Source of the DNA: Zoroaster sp. YZ-2022
Lineage: Eukaryota; Echinodermata; Asteroidea; Forcipulatida; Zoroasteridae
Reading direction: 5' to 3'
Length of the DNA: 64,000 bases
NCBI GenBank assembly: GCA_029582265.1
Contig: CM055823.1
Location: forward strand, 25,904,569-25,968,568
Part shown: positions 1 to 10,564 of the stretch, in pieces
Layout of the letters: each line of letters begins with the position of its first letter
How positions within the stretch are numbered: the first letter of the stretch is position 1
The notes under the pieces: model-generated
The model's database searches: none
Seen by the model: the letters and a program-made list of their open reading frames with translations, nothing else
What the model was told of the DNA's origin: nothing
Position numbers and translations under genes: made by a program

Positions 1-95
1 GACATTTCTGGACAGCATTTCTTCAAGATAACCACCGGTATTCTGTCCGGGCCAGATGCTTCCTGTTCTTGTACTAAAAGATGTGTTGTTTTGTA
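1..95 (-). pseudogene. Edge of a non-LTR retrotransposon reverse transcriptase
   Basis: The minus strand reads ASGPDRIP followed by VVILKKC, which is the region just upstream of the reverse transcriptase core in CR1/Jockey-type LINEs. Only the edge is in the window. The same protein continues much further in the paralogous copy at 19,440-20,200. The family is recognised from the motif; the exact clade is not determined. Confidence 0.55.
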
Positions 96-910
96 CGTAC
101 CTGAGAAGTAATAAGATCATTGGTTCTTTTTTTTACCCGGGAAAGAATTATTTTGCGATCGTTTCGTTGTAAATATTTTGTTTACAAAATCCGTGTGACC
201 TTTGCCATTCTTCACATCGCTTTAACGACCACAAGAGGGCGGACGTTGGACGGGATGCTCGTTCGATTATATTAGTTCGTGCTCGAGGTTCACCCGCCCG
301 TATGACATATTCGGGTTACCTCGGGGAAGCTCCTCGAACAGCCATAGTTACGGTTGCCAAAACAAACTATGGGCGGCTGCCAGTGCAAAATAAAACCGGA
401 AATTCAATGTTTGTTTTAAATATTGTAATTAGTGAAAACACTGATAAAATCAACATACTTTACCAAGATATATTCCTCTTAAAAATCTTCGGTGTAAAAT
501 GTTTAATTGTGGGCAGAATCTCTTGCTAACCTTTTTGCAACAGGGGGCTGGGAGAGGGGTGGGGGAAGCCGCCCAAAAATCTTGGATATGCAAATTTGGT
601 GATAGTATGGTAGAGATCCCCAAAATGTAATTATACCCCTTTGTTTAAACAAAAATGAAACAATAACACCATTGTAACAATTCTGATTAAAGATACCGTA
701 CATGTACAAATTTCTGACTATTTATTTCACTACCAGTATTTTCTTTAAAAAAGTAAAAATAATAAAAGGAACCATATTTATCTTACAGAAAGGAAAATAA
801 ATATTTGAAAACTACACATTCCATAATATATTTCTGGAACAATGGTTTTGAAACAATTAAGCCCTGAAATCAATTAATGCATTGTATTGAAATACTGTAT
901 TGGTAATATA

Positions 911-1172
911 CTACTCAAAACAATTTAGGGAACACCGGATTTTTAACATCAAATAGGTTTGAAATGTTCCATGAACCAGGATTTTCATTTGCAACCCCCT
1001 CTCTCTTTCAGTTGTCATGTCATGAAATGTGTATTCACTACATGCATCCTTTACCATGTGTTTCATTGTGCAGTTGTTTCTCATCAATTCTGTGAAACAT
1101 TGTGTTTATCTGAAATAAATGATCTTGCTTTAACTGAGATTATTCCGGTGTTCCTTAAATTGTTTTGAGTAG
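911..1172. mobile_element. 262-bp MITE with 29-bp terminal inverted repeats
   Basis: The left end CTACTCAAAACAATTTAGGG is matched in inverted form at 1143-1172, with one mismatch over 29 bp. Copy B of the host repeat (about 21,155-21,175) lacks this block and reads straight through, which gives an empty-site proof of insertion. No transposase is encoded. The exact target duplication is unclear because the flanks have diverged. Confidence 0.85.
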
Positions 1173-1654
1173 CATATGTACTGAAACACTCAAATACTCC
1201 TTAACCCTTTCGATCCCACGGGCTCTAAAAAGAGCCTTTGTTGTGATACGCTTCGATCCCGTGGGCTCTAAAAGGTGCCGGGAATCGACATGCCCTTGAC
1301 GACCACGGCTACTTAATTCACCACTAGCTGAAAATGCTTGAGTGTTTTTTTTTGGTTGGCGCCCTCTATTGACAGGAATGAAGTGTATAAAAGTTCATCA
1401 AAAGAAAAAGCGCGTCACTTTTTGCGGTTTTTCCCGGTGCTAGCGTCCAATCACTTCCACAACGGTCAGTTTTTAGTTGCAATCATGATGGAAACGGACA
1501 TAAATGATGGCATTTTGGCTGAGATTTTGGCAGACAGTGGCTCAGAATCAGATGACGAAGTAACGGATGACGACAGCACATTAGAACTAAAACTTCCAGC
1601 GGAATTCGTTCAAGAGGTAGGCCTAAATCACAGTAAAAATTAATAACTAAAGCC

Positions 1655-1835
1655 AAGGGCCGGTCACACTGCAGCGATAACGAGTAAGGAGAACGAGAAC
1701 GCTGCTAATGAACGCCATCGATTGGTTAAATAAGCGTGCGCGTATTCCGCGCGGTACAATTTAACCAATAGAATGCGTTCTTTTACGTCGTTTTCGTTAT
1801 CGTTACTTGTAATTGCTGCAGTATGACCGGCCCTT
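1655..1835. mobile_element. 181-bp palindromic MITE in the piggyBac intron
   Basis: The ends AAGGGCCGGTCACACTGCAG and the inverted AAGGGCCGGTCATACTGCAG match over about 20 bp, and the match continues more weakly inward. The centre is itself an inverted ATTGGTTAAAT/ATTTAACCAAT pair. There is no coding potential. It lies between the 5' splice site of the transposase and the next nested element. Confidence 0.8.
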
Positions 1836-1837
1836 AA

Positions 1838-3296
1838 CACTTGTAACCGGTCCTACTAATCGGACTACGCTACTACTATTAAAGTTAAACCGACAACTGA
1901 CGACAACTCACGGCAACACGTTCTAAATGCACTGAAAACTCAAAAATAAAGTTTTAAATACGTTTATAAGAGACAGTGGCATACATAAAGATTTTCAGTT
2001 TTTGAAAATGTGGTTTTAATTAGCAATAAAAAATGATTTTCTTCGCTGCAGTATTAAACGTGTTGTTAGTATTGGCCGCCATCTTGCTTGCGCAACGCAA
2101 AAGGACTGTACCATTATGTCAAAGGGTGAAAAAAAATTGTCGGCCCATGCCAGGCAGGAGGGGAAGTCTTTTGTTGTATTTTTATGGAGTGTAAATTGTA
2201 AAACAATAACAATGAATAGCAATATAATTACAATCATGTATAATTATATTTACAGATGTAGACAACATTATATAAATTTTTGTGAAGTATTTAGTATAAT
2301 ATAGGTCTGGTATTGTCACTGCCAGGAAAAATGTTAAGTTTATTTATATTTATTTATTTATATTTATTTATTTATATTTATTTATATATTTATTTATTTT
2401 TGTTTATTTTTATTTATTAATATTATATTTTTTAGAAAATGTAAATGTTTTCTGAAGCTCTTAATCATGATTGACATCCCAGTGGTGATCAAGTAGTTCT
2501 TTATCGGTGAATCAAAGAGTCCTATGTGTTGCTGCTGAGCAATTAATTTTCGCCAATAAGTATGAATAACAGCTGTCATGATAGTTGGTCTATACTTTAT
2601 AAAACTCTTGACAAAATTTATGTTTTCTTATTCAATCAACAAGTAACTGTGTCTGCATTGTCAGAAAACTACATTACCGTAGGTCAAAAACATCACAAGA
2701 ACAACCATGACTTAATTTTGTTCAAACTTTATTCGCAGATTACTAAACATTCACGAGAATAATACAAACAAGCAGAATAAAGATTAAAAAGTACAACTAT
2801 TTTCACTATATTTTGGATTTATTGAATTTATTTAAACCAGTCGGCCTAAACATAGTTAAAACTTACACTTTAAATACACTTTATATTAATATTTTACAAA
2901 ATAAAATACCAGGACACAATATATACTACAAACATTATAAAATTATAACCATTGTACATGAAAATAAATTTTGTGTCTGGACACAGGCACACGGACACAG
3001 CCCGCGTTATGATGTCACCCGCTTTGTATTCTGGTTTACTTTCACCCTTTCACATAATGGTACAGTCCTCTACGTTGCACAAGCAAGATGGCGGCCAATA
3101 CTACTGCAGCGAAGAAAATCATATTTTATTGCTAATTAAAACCACCTTTTCAAAAACTGAAACCCTGTATGTATGCCACTGTCCCTTATAAATATATGTT
3201 TAACTTTATTTTTGAGTTTTCAGTGTATTTAGAACGTGTTGTTGTGAGTTGTCAGTTGTCGGTTTTTAGTAGGACCCCTTGTAACAGTTAACGTTA
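1838..3296. mobile_element. TIR element of about 1.46 kb nested in the piggyBac intron
   Basis: About 250 bp at the left (to roughly 2135) recurs inverted at the right (from roughly 3030). Shared landmarks include CCGACAACTGAC, ACACGTTCTAAATGCACTG, GCCGCCATCTTGCTTGCG and the GTACCATTATG phrase. The interior is AT-rich with a TTTA-type microsatellite (2333-2425) and no recognisable protein. The outer boundary is approximate. Superfamily unknown. Confidence 0.7.
2333..2425. repeat. AT-rich TTTA/TTTAT microsatellite
   Basis: Repeated TTTATTTATA units with almost no G or C. It is the unstable core of the nested TIR element. Confidence 0.85.
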
Positions 3297-3707
3297 CTTT
3301 TCCTGGCCCAATGCAAATTAATGTAATTCACTTATTTTCCTAGGCTATAGCGTAAATATTGGATGCATTTTTTTATATGCTCAAGGGGGTTACAACTGTT
3401 GGAGTTGAGGAATGTAAATTTAGAAAATGGATTCCTTTAATAGGATTGACCAAATCCCCACCCCCTGGACTGGGTCAAAAAAGTCAGGCACAAAGTGCTC
3501 AAGTGAAAATGTACAATTTTTAGTAGTTTGTTGGGGTAATATTTGTATTCATTGAAACAGCAAGTTGATGTATAGATATAGCATAGAAATTTTAACATCC
3601 ACCCATAGCCGGTCGTGCTATTTAGCGTCAACAAGCTGAAAATGCACTCTTAGTCTCAAGCTTCCAAAAGAATAGCCTCGTATTCGAAAGGCCCTTATAA
3701 GTCATAT

Positions 3708-3728
3708 CATGGATTTCCTTCCTCCATG
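3708..3728. mobile_element. Micro-palindrome insertion 1 (21 bp, 7-bp TSD)
   Basis: The block starts CATGGA and ends TTCCTTCCTCCATG. It is flanked by GTCATAT (3701-3707) and GTCGTAT (3729-3735), a 7-bp direct repeat with one mismatch. It sits inside the piggyBac intron. See the finding on this family. Confidence 0.6.
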
Positions 3729-5587
3729 GTCGTATTATGCAAGAAGTTGGGGGAATTCACATTCACAATCCCACATTAAAATGAAAATTTATCGGCAACG
3801 AGTTTTGCAGAGTGGATGGAGGCCGCCATATTTCTTTTCTCAGCACAATATTCATTTTGCACATGACCCCCTGTGGCCTGTGCACATGCAGCAAAGTAGC
3901 ATTGAGATATTGTATTTACAAATGTAGGACCGAGATTAATCCTCCTTTGCCTTGTTTTTCTGTTGCAGCCTACCTACATGTACCAAGGTGACAGCCGGCC
4001 GAGATCAAGGACGACGACAGGACAGTTAGATTTCCGATCCGGTTGGGAACGACGAGACCATTACGAGTGTGGGACTGTGCAGTTCACTGGAAATCCTGGC
4101 CCCACCGGCGACTTTGCCACACTGTCGGCAGTGGAGATCTTCAAGCTGTATTTTTGTCAACTCGTGTGGGATATGCTCGTCAACGAGACTAATCACTATG
4201 CGCAGTAAACAATCGACTCAAATCCTGATCAACAATTCTCCTGGCACCCAACCAACATTCCAGAAATGATGGCATTTGTGGCACTTCTCATTGCTATGGG
4301 CATAAACAAATCCTCTCAATACAAGATGTACTGGTCGACATCTGAAATTCTTCACATCCCATTCTATCCGTCGATCATGTCCCGTAATCGGTTCAGTTCA
4401 ATTCTTCGGTTCCTCCACATCTCAAATAACCAAATTCCTCGTAGAGCCTTGGCTAAACGGGACAAACTTTCCAAAGTTCGGCCCTTGATAGAAGTCCTCG
4501 TCCCGAAGTTTCTCAACCTGTATAACCCTGTGCAGATCTGTCTCCAGACGAGAGTATGTTGAAATTCAAGGGACGCTTAAGTTTTGTTCAGTACATGCCT
4601 TAAAAACCTATCAAACGGGGTATTAAAGCCTTCTCCCTGAACGAGTCCAAAACAGGATACACGTGTGCTTGGAAACTGTACACAGGAGCCGACGACACCC
4701 AAACTGTTTATGATGCAGATGTACATGTAGATTCCAAGTCATCAGACTGCCATCCACCAAACCCAACAGTTGCAGGAAAAGTCATTGATCTGGTCCATGG
4801 ACTTGAGAATAAGGGACACGTAATATATTGTGATAATTACTATACTAGCCCAGCTCTTTTAGCTAAACTTTCTAAACTAGGATTCGGATGTTGTGGAACT
4901 GTTCGTTACACTACACAGGGAATACCCCAGGCCGCAAACCCCAAAAACCATAAAATGAAGAAAGGAGATGACCCATTTTTTTGGTGAAAGGTGGGCAATT
5001 ATGTATCGTTTGGCAAGACAAAAAATCTGTAACACTTTTAACTAATGTAGGCAACACTGATTTGTCCAAAAAGCAAATTCGGTGTAATAAGAGCACAAGT
5101 GGATTTCGTGATGCTATGAAGCCCAATTGTATTGTATTACAACAAAAACATGGGTGGAACTGATCTTGCTGACCAATGTTTTCAGTACTACAATCATACA
5201 CACAGAAGCTTGAAATGGTGGAAAAAAGTTTTTTCCATATGCTGAATATCTGTATTGTCAATAGCAGAGTAATATTCACCAACATAGCAGGGAACAAAAA
5301 TTTCAGTAACCTTGATTTTCGTATAGGGATTGTACAGGGCTTGCTGTTGGGTTGGGAATGTAACGCAACAAGTCAGTTGAGATACCATATTCCTATCGAG
5401 TTCACAGGGCAACAGCACTATCCTGGCAAAAACCCCAATGGAAAGAAACGCAACTGCATTGTTTGCAGTAACCGCAAATTAGGCAGGCGAAAACAAAGAT
5501 AATCTGTAAACAATGTACACAACCTATGTGCATAGTTCCTTGCTTTGAGAAATACAACACCACTTGATTGTAACTCTGTACTATTTG

Positions 5588-5686
5588 CCTCCAACCCCCC
5601 CCCCCCCCCCCAATTCAATGTTGGGAAAGGTCGGACGAGCCGCAGATTACAGTCCAAACCAACATTGAATGGGGGGGGGGGTGGTG
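5588..5686. repeat. Short inverted repeat with poly-C and poly-G ends
   Basis: A C run followed by AATTCAATGTTGG is mirrored by CCAACATTGAATG followed by a G run. The block is about 99 bp and lies just 3' of the transposase stop region. It may be a tiny MITE or the remains of one. The homopolymer lengths may be unreliable in assembly. Confidence 0.7.
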
Positions 5687-6177
5687 TTAGCATGGATTGT
5701 GATGTATGTACACTGAATACAAGTAAATGGTTCATTTCAAGTAGAAAACCAAAAAAAAAATCCCCAAAAATCTCATCCAAGTTATTGTTATTCACATGGA
5801 AAAGAAATCTTATACATGTACCGTATTTGCATGTATTTATTACAAATACAAATTCTCTGAAATATCACCCATTTGTATTTTCTTCAGTGTAAATACTGAT
5901 CTAATTATTTCATTGTTTTGCTTTTACACTTAAAAAATATGCACAATATTTTCCTCCCTTTGTATACTCATTTTTACCATCAGTTTTACATACAAATATA
6001 TCAGCCATTTGGTATGTACATTACACATGTAAAAAAAAGTGTCTATTACTGCAGAGTGAGGGCGCACTTCAATGAAATTGTGAAAAACCCACTGGTGCTG
6101 AAGTGACATTGGGCTCCTAATTACTGTGGTAAAGAAGGGTACTCTCTTACAGAAGTGGCTGGTAATGAAAGGGTTAA

Positions 6178-7011
6178 GATGATGCAAAGATTGTGAAAAT
6201 ATCTTCTGTGGTTCATGAGATATGATTGTTTGAAAATTTTCAACTTCCGGTTTTGACCGGAAGGAGAGGTCGGATTTGGGGTCACGTCTGTGTACGAAAA
6301 ATCACATAATTAAAGATCTATAACATGGTGCAAAGATTGTGAAAATTACACTTTTAGTGTAATTCGATATCTGATGACCTCACTATGACGTCACAACTTA
6401 GTGTACAACTACATGTTAAGGTTCAGGTACAACTACATGTTAAGGTCTAACTATGTGTGAAGTTTTAAGGTTCTGTGAACTCTGCAACTATCTTTTTATC
6501 TCTGGATAAGTCTTGAGGAGGAGGAGCAGAAGAAGAAGAAGAAGAAGAAGAGGTGTTCGCGCCGTAGCTCGAACACCTAAAAATCTTGACAGAAACAATA
6601 GCTGTTCCAATAGGTCGTAACAGCTAAATAATAATACAGAAGATTTATAATGCGCACATATCCACCAAGAAGTGCTCAAGGCGCTTTACAGTAAACAAGA
6701 AATCATACAATAGCATAACAATACAATAGCAAATGCAATATTATACTAAACAAAAAGATTAAAATATGCATAAATGAATGTTAGTAGTCCTTATGGTTCA
6801 GTTTGTATATGAAACCTAGCTACTAGGGTGCCAAGTAACAACTGTTTCAAACTATAACATTTTTCCTAGAAATGGTGTTATCTGAGGTGCTGTTATTTAA
6901 AAAAAAAAGTGAAATTATTAATAAGTGTGTCGATAAGAGTAGTCTTTAAAAAATTCAAAACTGAAATAAAAATGGAAAATCTAAATTCATGGTTACTAAA
7001 TTTTCTCACTA
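6178..7011. other. Intergenic stretch right of the piggyBac element
   Basis: No gene is seen. It holds an ACTTCCGG/CCGGAAG hairpin near 6243, a pair of ACAACTACATGTTAAGG direct repeats (about 6404 and 6429), a GAA/AAG microsatellite (about 6520-6552) and a SINE tail (6625-6700). Confidence 0.7.
6625..6700 (-). mobile_element. SINE 3' tail fragment
   Basis: On the minus strand this reads GCGCCTTGAGCACTTCTTGG, then GTGGATATGTGCGC, then an ATT-rich end. The same tail ends the full SINEs at 32,267 and 55,277. The tRNA-like head is missing. Confidence 0.65.
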
Positions 7012-7447
7012 TTAACCCTCCTATGCCCATGCTGAAATTTGGCCCAGTCAGCACGGCACTCACAGACAGTCACTTGAGTATTTTTGGGTGCATTGCCAAT
7101 TAGTAGGTCAAACCACAGAGTCACACAGAGCTGTGTATGTACTGTCGAGTGGTTTTGGTTTGACCTCCTAGCCACATCTCCTTGCATTTATTTGAGTGCA
7201 CTGCACAAAGTCAATGGGTTGGGAGTTACATACAAATTTTGAGTGTATTTGAGTGCACTGCACAAAGTCAATGGGTTGGGAGTTACATACAAATTTTGAG
7301 TGTATTTGAGTGCACTGCACAAAGTCAATGGGTTGGGAGTTACATACTAATTTTGAGTGTATTTGAGTGCACTGCACAAAGTCAATGGGTTAAGAGAGAC
7401 ATACAAATGTTGAGTGTCTTTGAGTGTTAAACCTATAGGAGGGTTAA
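7012..7447. mobile_element. TTAA-flanked MITE, CCCTCCTAT family, member 1
   Basis: The ends are TTAACCCTCCTAT on the left and ATAGGAGGGTTAA on the right. TTAA flanks with CCC termini suggest mobilisation by a piggyBac-type transposase, though the inner ends differ from the element at 1201. The interior is mostly a 57-bp tandem array. Confidence 0.75.
7191..7430. repeat. 57-bp tandem repeat, about 4.2 copies
   Basis: Units start TTTGAGTGCACTGCAC at 7191, 7248, 7305 and 7362, a spacing of exactly 57 bp. Because 57 is a multiple of three, spurious long frames stay open on both strands; these are not genes. The array is the body of a TTAA-flanked MITE. Confidence 0.95.
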
Positions 7448-7587
7448 TGCATTTAGCTTTCCTTGGATTGTTATTTAATACTTGGACTACAATTACTACA
7501 AATGGACGACAATAACTCCAAAAATCTTTTCTTTTTTTCAAATGCCAACATACTTTTTGTTATCGGTGACCTCTGTATAACCCTTTG

Positions 7588-7898
7588 TTAACCCTCCTAT
7601 GACTACAAGGGTCAAAATCAGTCAACATGTTGATATACATGTACTTGCCAAGGTATATCCAGTGCACTTAAATGTCAAACACTGTCAAACCCTACTTGTA
7701 GTAAGTACATTTACAGGTCAAAATGAGTCAACCGTTTTTGCCTGGTAAAAGCATTGTTTTGTATTGTCGAGGGTGGTCAAAATGACCGTAAAAACCTGTC
7801 AAAAATGCCCCTGTGTGCATATTTGGGACAACAGTCAAAACAGGCAGTTGACTGATTTTGACCTCTCTAGCAACTTCTCACTAAAGGAGGAGGGTTAA
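7588..7898. mobile_element. TTAA-flanked MITE, CCCTCCTAT family, member 2
   Basis: The element has TTAACCCTCCTATG on the left and GGAGGAGGGTTAA on the right. Subterminal GGTCAAAATCAGTCAAC (about 7610) is repeated inverted near 7847. It is 311 bp with no coding potential. Confidence 0.75.
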
Positions 7899-8499
7899 AT
7901 GAGCAACTTAGATGAGACATCGAATTCTAACCTGCGGTTGAACCTTGCGGTACCTCGAGGTACCACAAGGTACATGTACATGCCTTCTGAAAAGTAAGCA
8001 GCTCCTTATCTGTGGGTCACTGCACATTCTTGGTTTCATCATGGGCATCATCATCCATGGGCATCTTCATGGCCAGTGCTGGAGCTGGCAGATCCAGCCA
8101 GCAGTATGCAAGACCCATGATTTATCGCACCATAATACCCTACTTAGCCGTTGTAAGTTGTCAAAAGGTTGTTTGGATTTTGGGAGAGTTGTGCCTTTGA
8201 TACAAATTACTCTTAAAAAAATATCCGATACGTCCGTACATTATCCCATTTAAAACAAAAAGCCCTCCAGTTGCTGTCCTTTAATCCCATAATCTCTCAT
8301 CAACAATGAGATTAAAATCTTCTGCCACCATTGTGCCACCATTGTGCCCACATGTTGCCCATTGAAATCCATTTCAATCCATATTTTGTTTAATCCTTAT
8401 GTTTTTCTTTGAATCTCTTGGAAACGGTTCCGACTCTGAACTAAGTTTTTTTTAACCGAACTAAGTTTTTTTTAACCGAACCGGCTCCAGAAATTGTAG
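7899..8499. other. Non-coding stretch with small repeats
   Basis: It contains a GGTACCTCGAGGTACC palindrome near 7949 and a tandem duplication of about 22 bp (GAACTAAGTTTTTTTTAACC) near 8436-8480. I see no gene. Confidence 0.6.
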
Positions 8500-9115
8500 A
8501 TCAGCCCAAGCCTACACCATTGTCACAAACAAATCGTTTCACTCCAGAATGAACTGTCTCAAATAACTTACTTTTGAAGACTTTTCAACAAATGTCACAA
8601 ACAAATGGTTACACTCCAGTGTGAATTACCCGATGCCATACAAGACTGAATACCGCTGAGAAGGTTTTGCCACAAATACACATAAATGTGACCTGCTTCA
8701 TCGAAATGAGGAATGTCCCCCAAATTTCACATTTTGAGATATGGATATCAACTTAAAAAGAGATTTAATGGGCTTTCTGATGATGCCAAACATTCATTTT
8801 TGGTTCATTTCATTCCTGTGTTAGGATGTGATAGATTGATTATGTAACAATGCAGTCCATGCACGTTTTGTGAACTTTGGAAGTCCATTACACGGAAACA
8901 TGTGTTGGGGGACATTCCTCATTTCGATGGAGCGGGTCACAAATGGTTTCTCATCTGTGTGGACTGGTTGATGCTGTCCTAAATGGCTTTACTACAAGTC
9001 ACAAATAGTTTCTCGGTAAAAGTAATACGTTTGAAGGTTATTTATTTAAATTGCCTTTTTGTGGGAAAGACTGCCCACAAATGTCACACAAATGCCCAAC
9101 AAATCGTCTGCTCAG
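8500..9115 (-). pseudogene. C2H2 zinc-finger array remnant, split by a MITE
   Basis: Repeated minus-strand TGTGACATTTGT-like codons, HTGE linker remnants and 84-bp spacing show decayed C2H2 fingers. Reading frames are broken many times. A 253-bp MITE (8688-8940) splits one finger: the sequence leading into the MITE joins directly to GGTTTCTC after it. This is the outermost relic of the ZNF cluster. Confidence 0.75.
8688..8940. mobile_element. 253-bp MITE with about 36-bp TIRs
   Basis: The left end GTGACCTGCTTCATCGAAAT and the inverted right end GTGACCCGCTCCATCGAAAT match closely through to CATTCCTC and beyond. AAAT flanks both sides (8684-8687 and 8941-8944), suggesting a 4-bp target duplication. 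It interrupts a zinc finger, so the insertion is certain. Confidence 0.88.
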
Positions 9116-9509
9116 AGCAGTAAGGACTTATACACACTTGATGGCAATTTTATTTGATTAATGGCAAAAGGTCTTATAAGATTAATTAAGTGTAATTACC
9201 GGTACATAATTAAGTACAAGATAATGGGCCGAATTAATAAAAAGTAGCAATTGCTTTTACTAGTCATTTTCTTAAATCTTCATGAATAAAAGTGAGCAAT
9301 TACTTGCAAGTAATTGCTTCCAGTAGTTAGCAAATGCAATTGCTATGTTTTTTAAGCAATTACTAGAGAGACTAGCACTTGCTTGGAAACATATAAATAA
9401 ACCAGACCTTTTACTAATGACTTGTAGCACTTGCTAGTATTTTTACAAGATCCTCAATGAGGAGCTTACGCATTTGCTAACACTTGCATGTTGCATAACT
9501 CCTGCCATC

Positions 9510-9670
9510 ATGGCCGAGTTTATGCATGTAAGGGAACATGAAAAGGTTTACAATGAAAGACTAAATCGTGATGAAGTCAATCCTACCAGATACCGGAAAT
9601 TATTTCGGTTCAATTTTGAAAATTTGGAGTGGCTAGCAGCAGTCCAAGTACTTGGTTTGAAACCAGCAGA
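9510..9670 (+). pseudogene. Harbinger-type transposase N-terminal fragment
   Basis: The frame from ATG at 9510 reads MAEFMHVREHEKVYNER and then RYRKLFRFNFENLEWLA. This resembles the segment ahead of the catalytic core in HARBI1-like transposases (a fold with RFRxS..EWL spacing). The DDE core is absent, as the element is internally deleted. Family assignment is inference from this short motif. Confidence 0.5.
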
Positions 9671-9739
9671 AATGGCGCATGGCATCTTCGTAATAGTCGG
9701 GTTTTCATCCCCTTTGAAGATGTTGTACAGATCTTGTTC

Positions 9740-10071
9740 CCATGGAACCAAAACAATCTTCCTATTTGCATTCCATCTGTTTTCTTTTTCACTTGACTTT
9801 TAATGTTTGCTATCTTTTTCAAAATTTGCTTCTCATCCATGGCTTTACCAGTGTTGGTAGCAATTGACATAAGTGCTTTTTTAAATGCATTTTCCTTCAT
9901 GTCTTTTGCCCCCGGCAACTGACTTTTCTCGATTAGAACAGGGTACTCTTTGATTATACTAACGAACAGTTCGTTCAAAGATTGCTCACTATTTGTACCA
10001 CTCCCCAATTCTTCGGCAGCATCCATGTTGCTGATGTATTCGCAGACTACTAACACATGCCTCATATACAA
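9740..10071 (-). pseudogene. Myb/SANT-like or MADF-like DNA-binding protein fragment of the Harbinger element
   Basis: The minus frame carries an acidic start (MDAAEELGSGTNSEQS), then a predicted helical module LNELFVSIIKEYPVLIEKSQ and a basic part (KKIANIKSQVKKKTDG). This looks like the trihelix found in the accessory protein of PIF/Harbinger elements, which binds subterminal DNA and recruits the transposase. It lies convergent to the transposase fragment. The C-terminal part is lost. I cannot tell a MADF from a Myb/SANT domain without a profile search. Confidence 0.45.
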
Positions 10072-10564
10072 CCACTAGGCTAACTGGAACTGACCTCCCA
10101 TCATTGTTATACCCATAAGCAATTGCTAACCCAGCCAAGCTAGTCAAAGAAGAAGGTTATTTATACATTTTTCAGCAATTGCTTGACCTAGAGCTTTTAC
10201 TTGATAACCATTTGCTATTGCTTACACCTTTTGCTAGGAAGCAATTGCTAACTTTTTTATTAATTCAGCCCAATGGGTCTTGAGTGCTAAATATAAATTG
10301 TGAGTACTGCCATTGTTAAATAAAACATACATCCAAATACAATTAATTTTTTTAACAAAATGGAATTGCACATAATTTATAAGCCTTATAAGTCCTTTCT
10401 GCTCACACATTGCATGTATAGATCTTAAAAGTCCTTTTTGCTCTGACCTGATGAAATGATCTTCAACCATGGAGGAAGGAACACAGCGTGCACTCTTTGA
10501 TGTTTTTTGACAGTACTTTTATCTTTAAAGGTATTTCCAAAAATATCACAAACGAATATGGTAT

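Larger units (their letters stand above)
1..1204. repeat. Dispersed long repeat, copy A
   Basis: About 1.2 kb of sequence is repeated at 20,110-21,195 and, for its right-hand part, at 30,740-31,200. Shared landmarks are the start GACATTTCTGGACAGC, the phrase ATCTTGGATATGCAAA and the end CACTCAAATACTCCTT. Copy A differs from copy B by a MITE at 911-1172 and by loss of a purine-rich stretch that copy B has at about 20,640-20,830. The right edge coincides with the TTAA where the piggyBac element begins. The sequence to the right of that element does not match what follows copy B, so this is not a simple filled and empty pair. Confidence 0.85.
1485..5567 (+). pseudogene. piggyBac-family (PGBD4-like) transposase, decayed
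   Basis: In life this would be a DDD transposase that cuts and pastes its element at TTAA. Exon 1 is 1485-1616 (44 codons, acidic start MMETDIND). A GT donor at 1617 and a TTCTGTTGCAG acceptor ending at 3968 frame a phase-0 intron. Exon 2 carries the N-terminal domain (ETNHYAQ, then HPTNIPEMMAFVALL), the three catalytic Asp regions (SPDES, VIYCDNYYTS, GGTDLADQ) and the C-terminal cysteine-rich zinc-binding domain (CIVCSNR, then CKQCTQPMC). Breaks seen: in-frame TAA at 4206, a frameshift near 4535, TAA at 4600, a one-base gain in the T run near 4978, and frameshifts near 5145 and 5490. The protein cannot be made. It could only be mobilised, or serve as a source of ends. Confidence 0.9.
1201..6177 (+). 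mobile_element. Complete but inactive piggyBac transposon
   Basis: The element runs from TTAA at 1201-1204 to TTAA at 6174-6177. The left end reads TTAACCCTTTCGATCC and the right end, in inverted form, reads TTAACCCTTTCATTACC, so the terminal CCCTTTC is shared. A TTAA target site and CCC termini are the known hallmarks of piggyBac. A transposase pseudogene lies between them in the same orientation. The element is about 4.97 kb, longer than usual, because its intron holds a MITE (1655-1835), a TIR element (about 1838-3296) and a micro-palindrome (3708-3728). Confidence 0.85.
9236..10271. mobile_element. PIF/Harbinger-like DNA transposon, 1036 bp
   Basis: The terminal repeats GGGCCGAATTAATAAAAAGT and the inverted GGGCTGAATTAATAAAAAAG extend into AGCAATTGCTT. 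A 3-bp direct repeat AAT flanks the element (9233-9235 and 10,272-10,274), as expected for 3-bp target duplications in Harbinger. Inside are a transposase N-terminal fragment (plus) and a Myb/SANT-like or MADF-like fragment (minus), the two-gene layout known for this superfamily. AGCAATTGCT-type motifs recur near both ends and could be subterminal binding sites. Confidence 0.7.

Noticed and set aside
5588..5686. G-quadruplex or i-motif control element
   Set aside because: The poly-C and poly-G runs are arms of a short inverted repeat; no evidence of regulation.
7168..7430. Repetitive frames on both strands (FVCNSQPIDFVQCTQIHSK type)
   Set aside because: Produced by the 57-bp tandem repeat, also a multiple of three.
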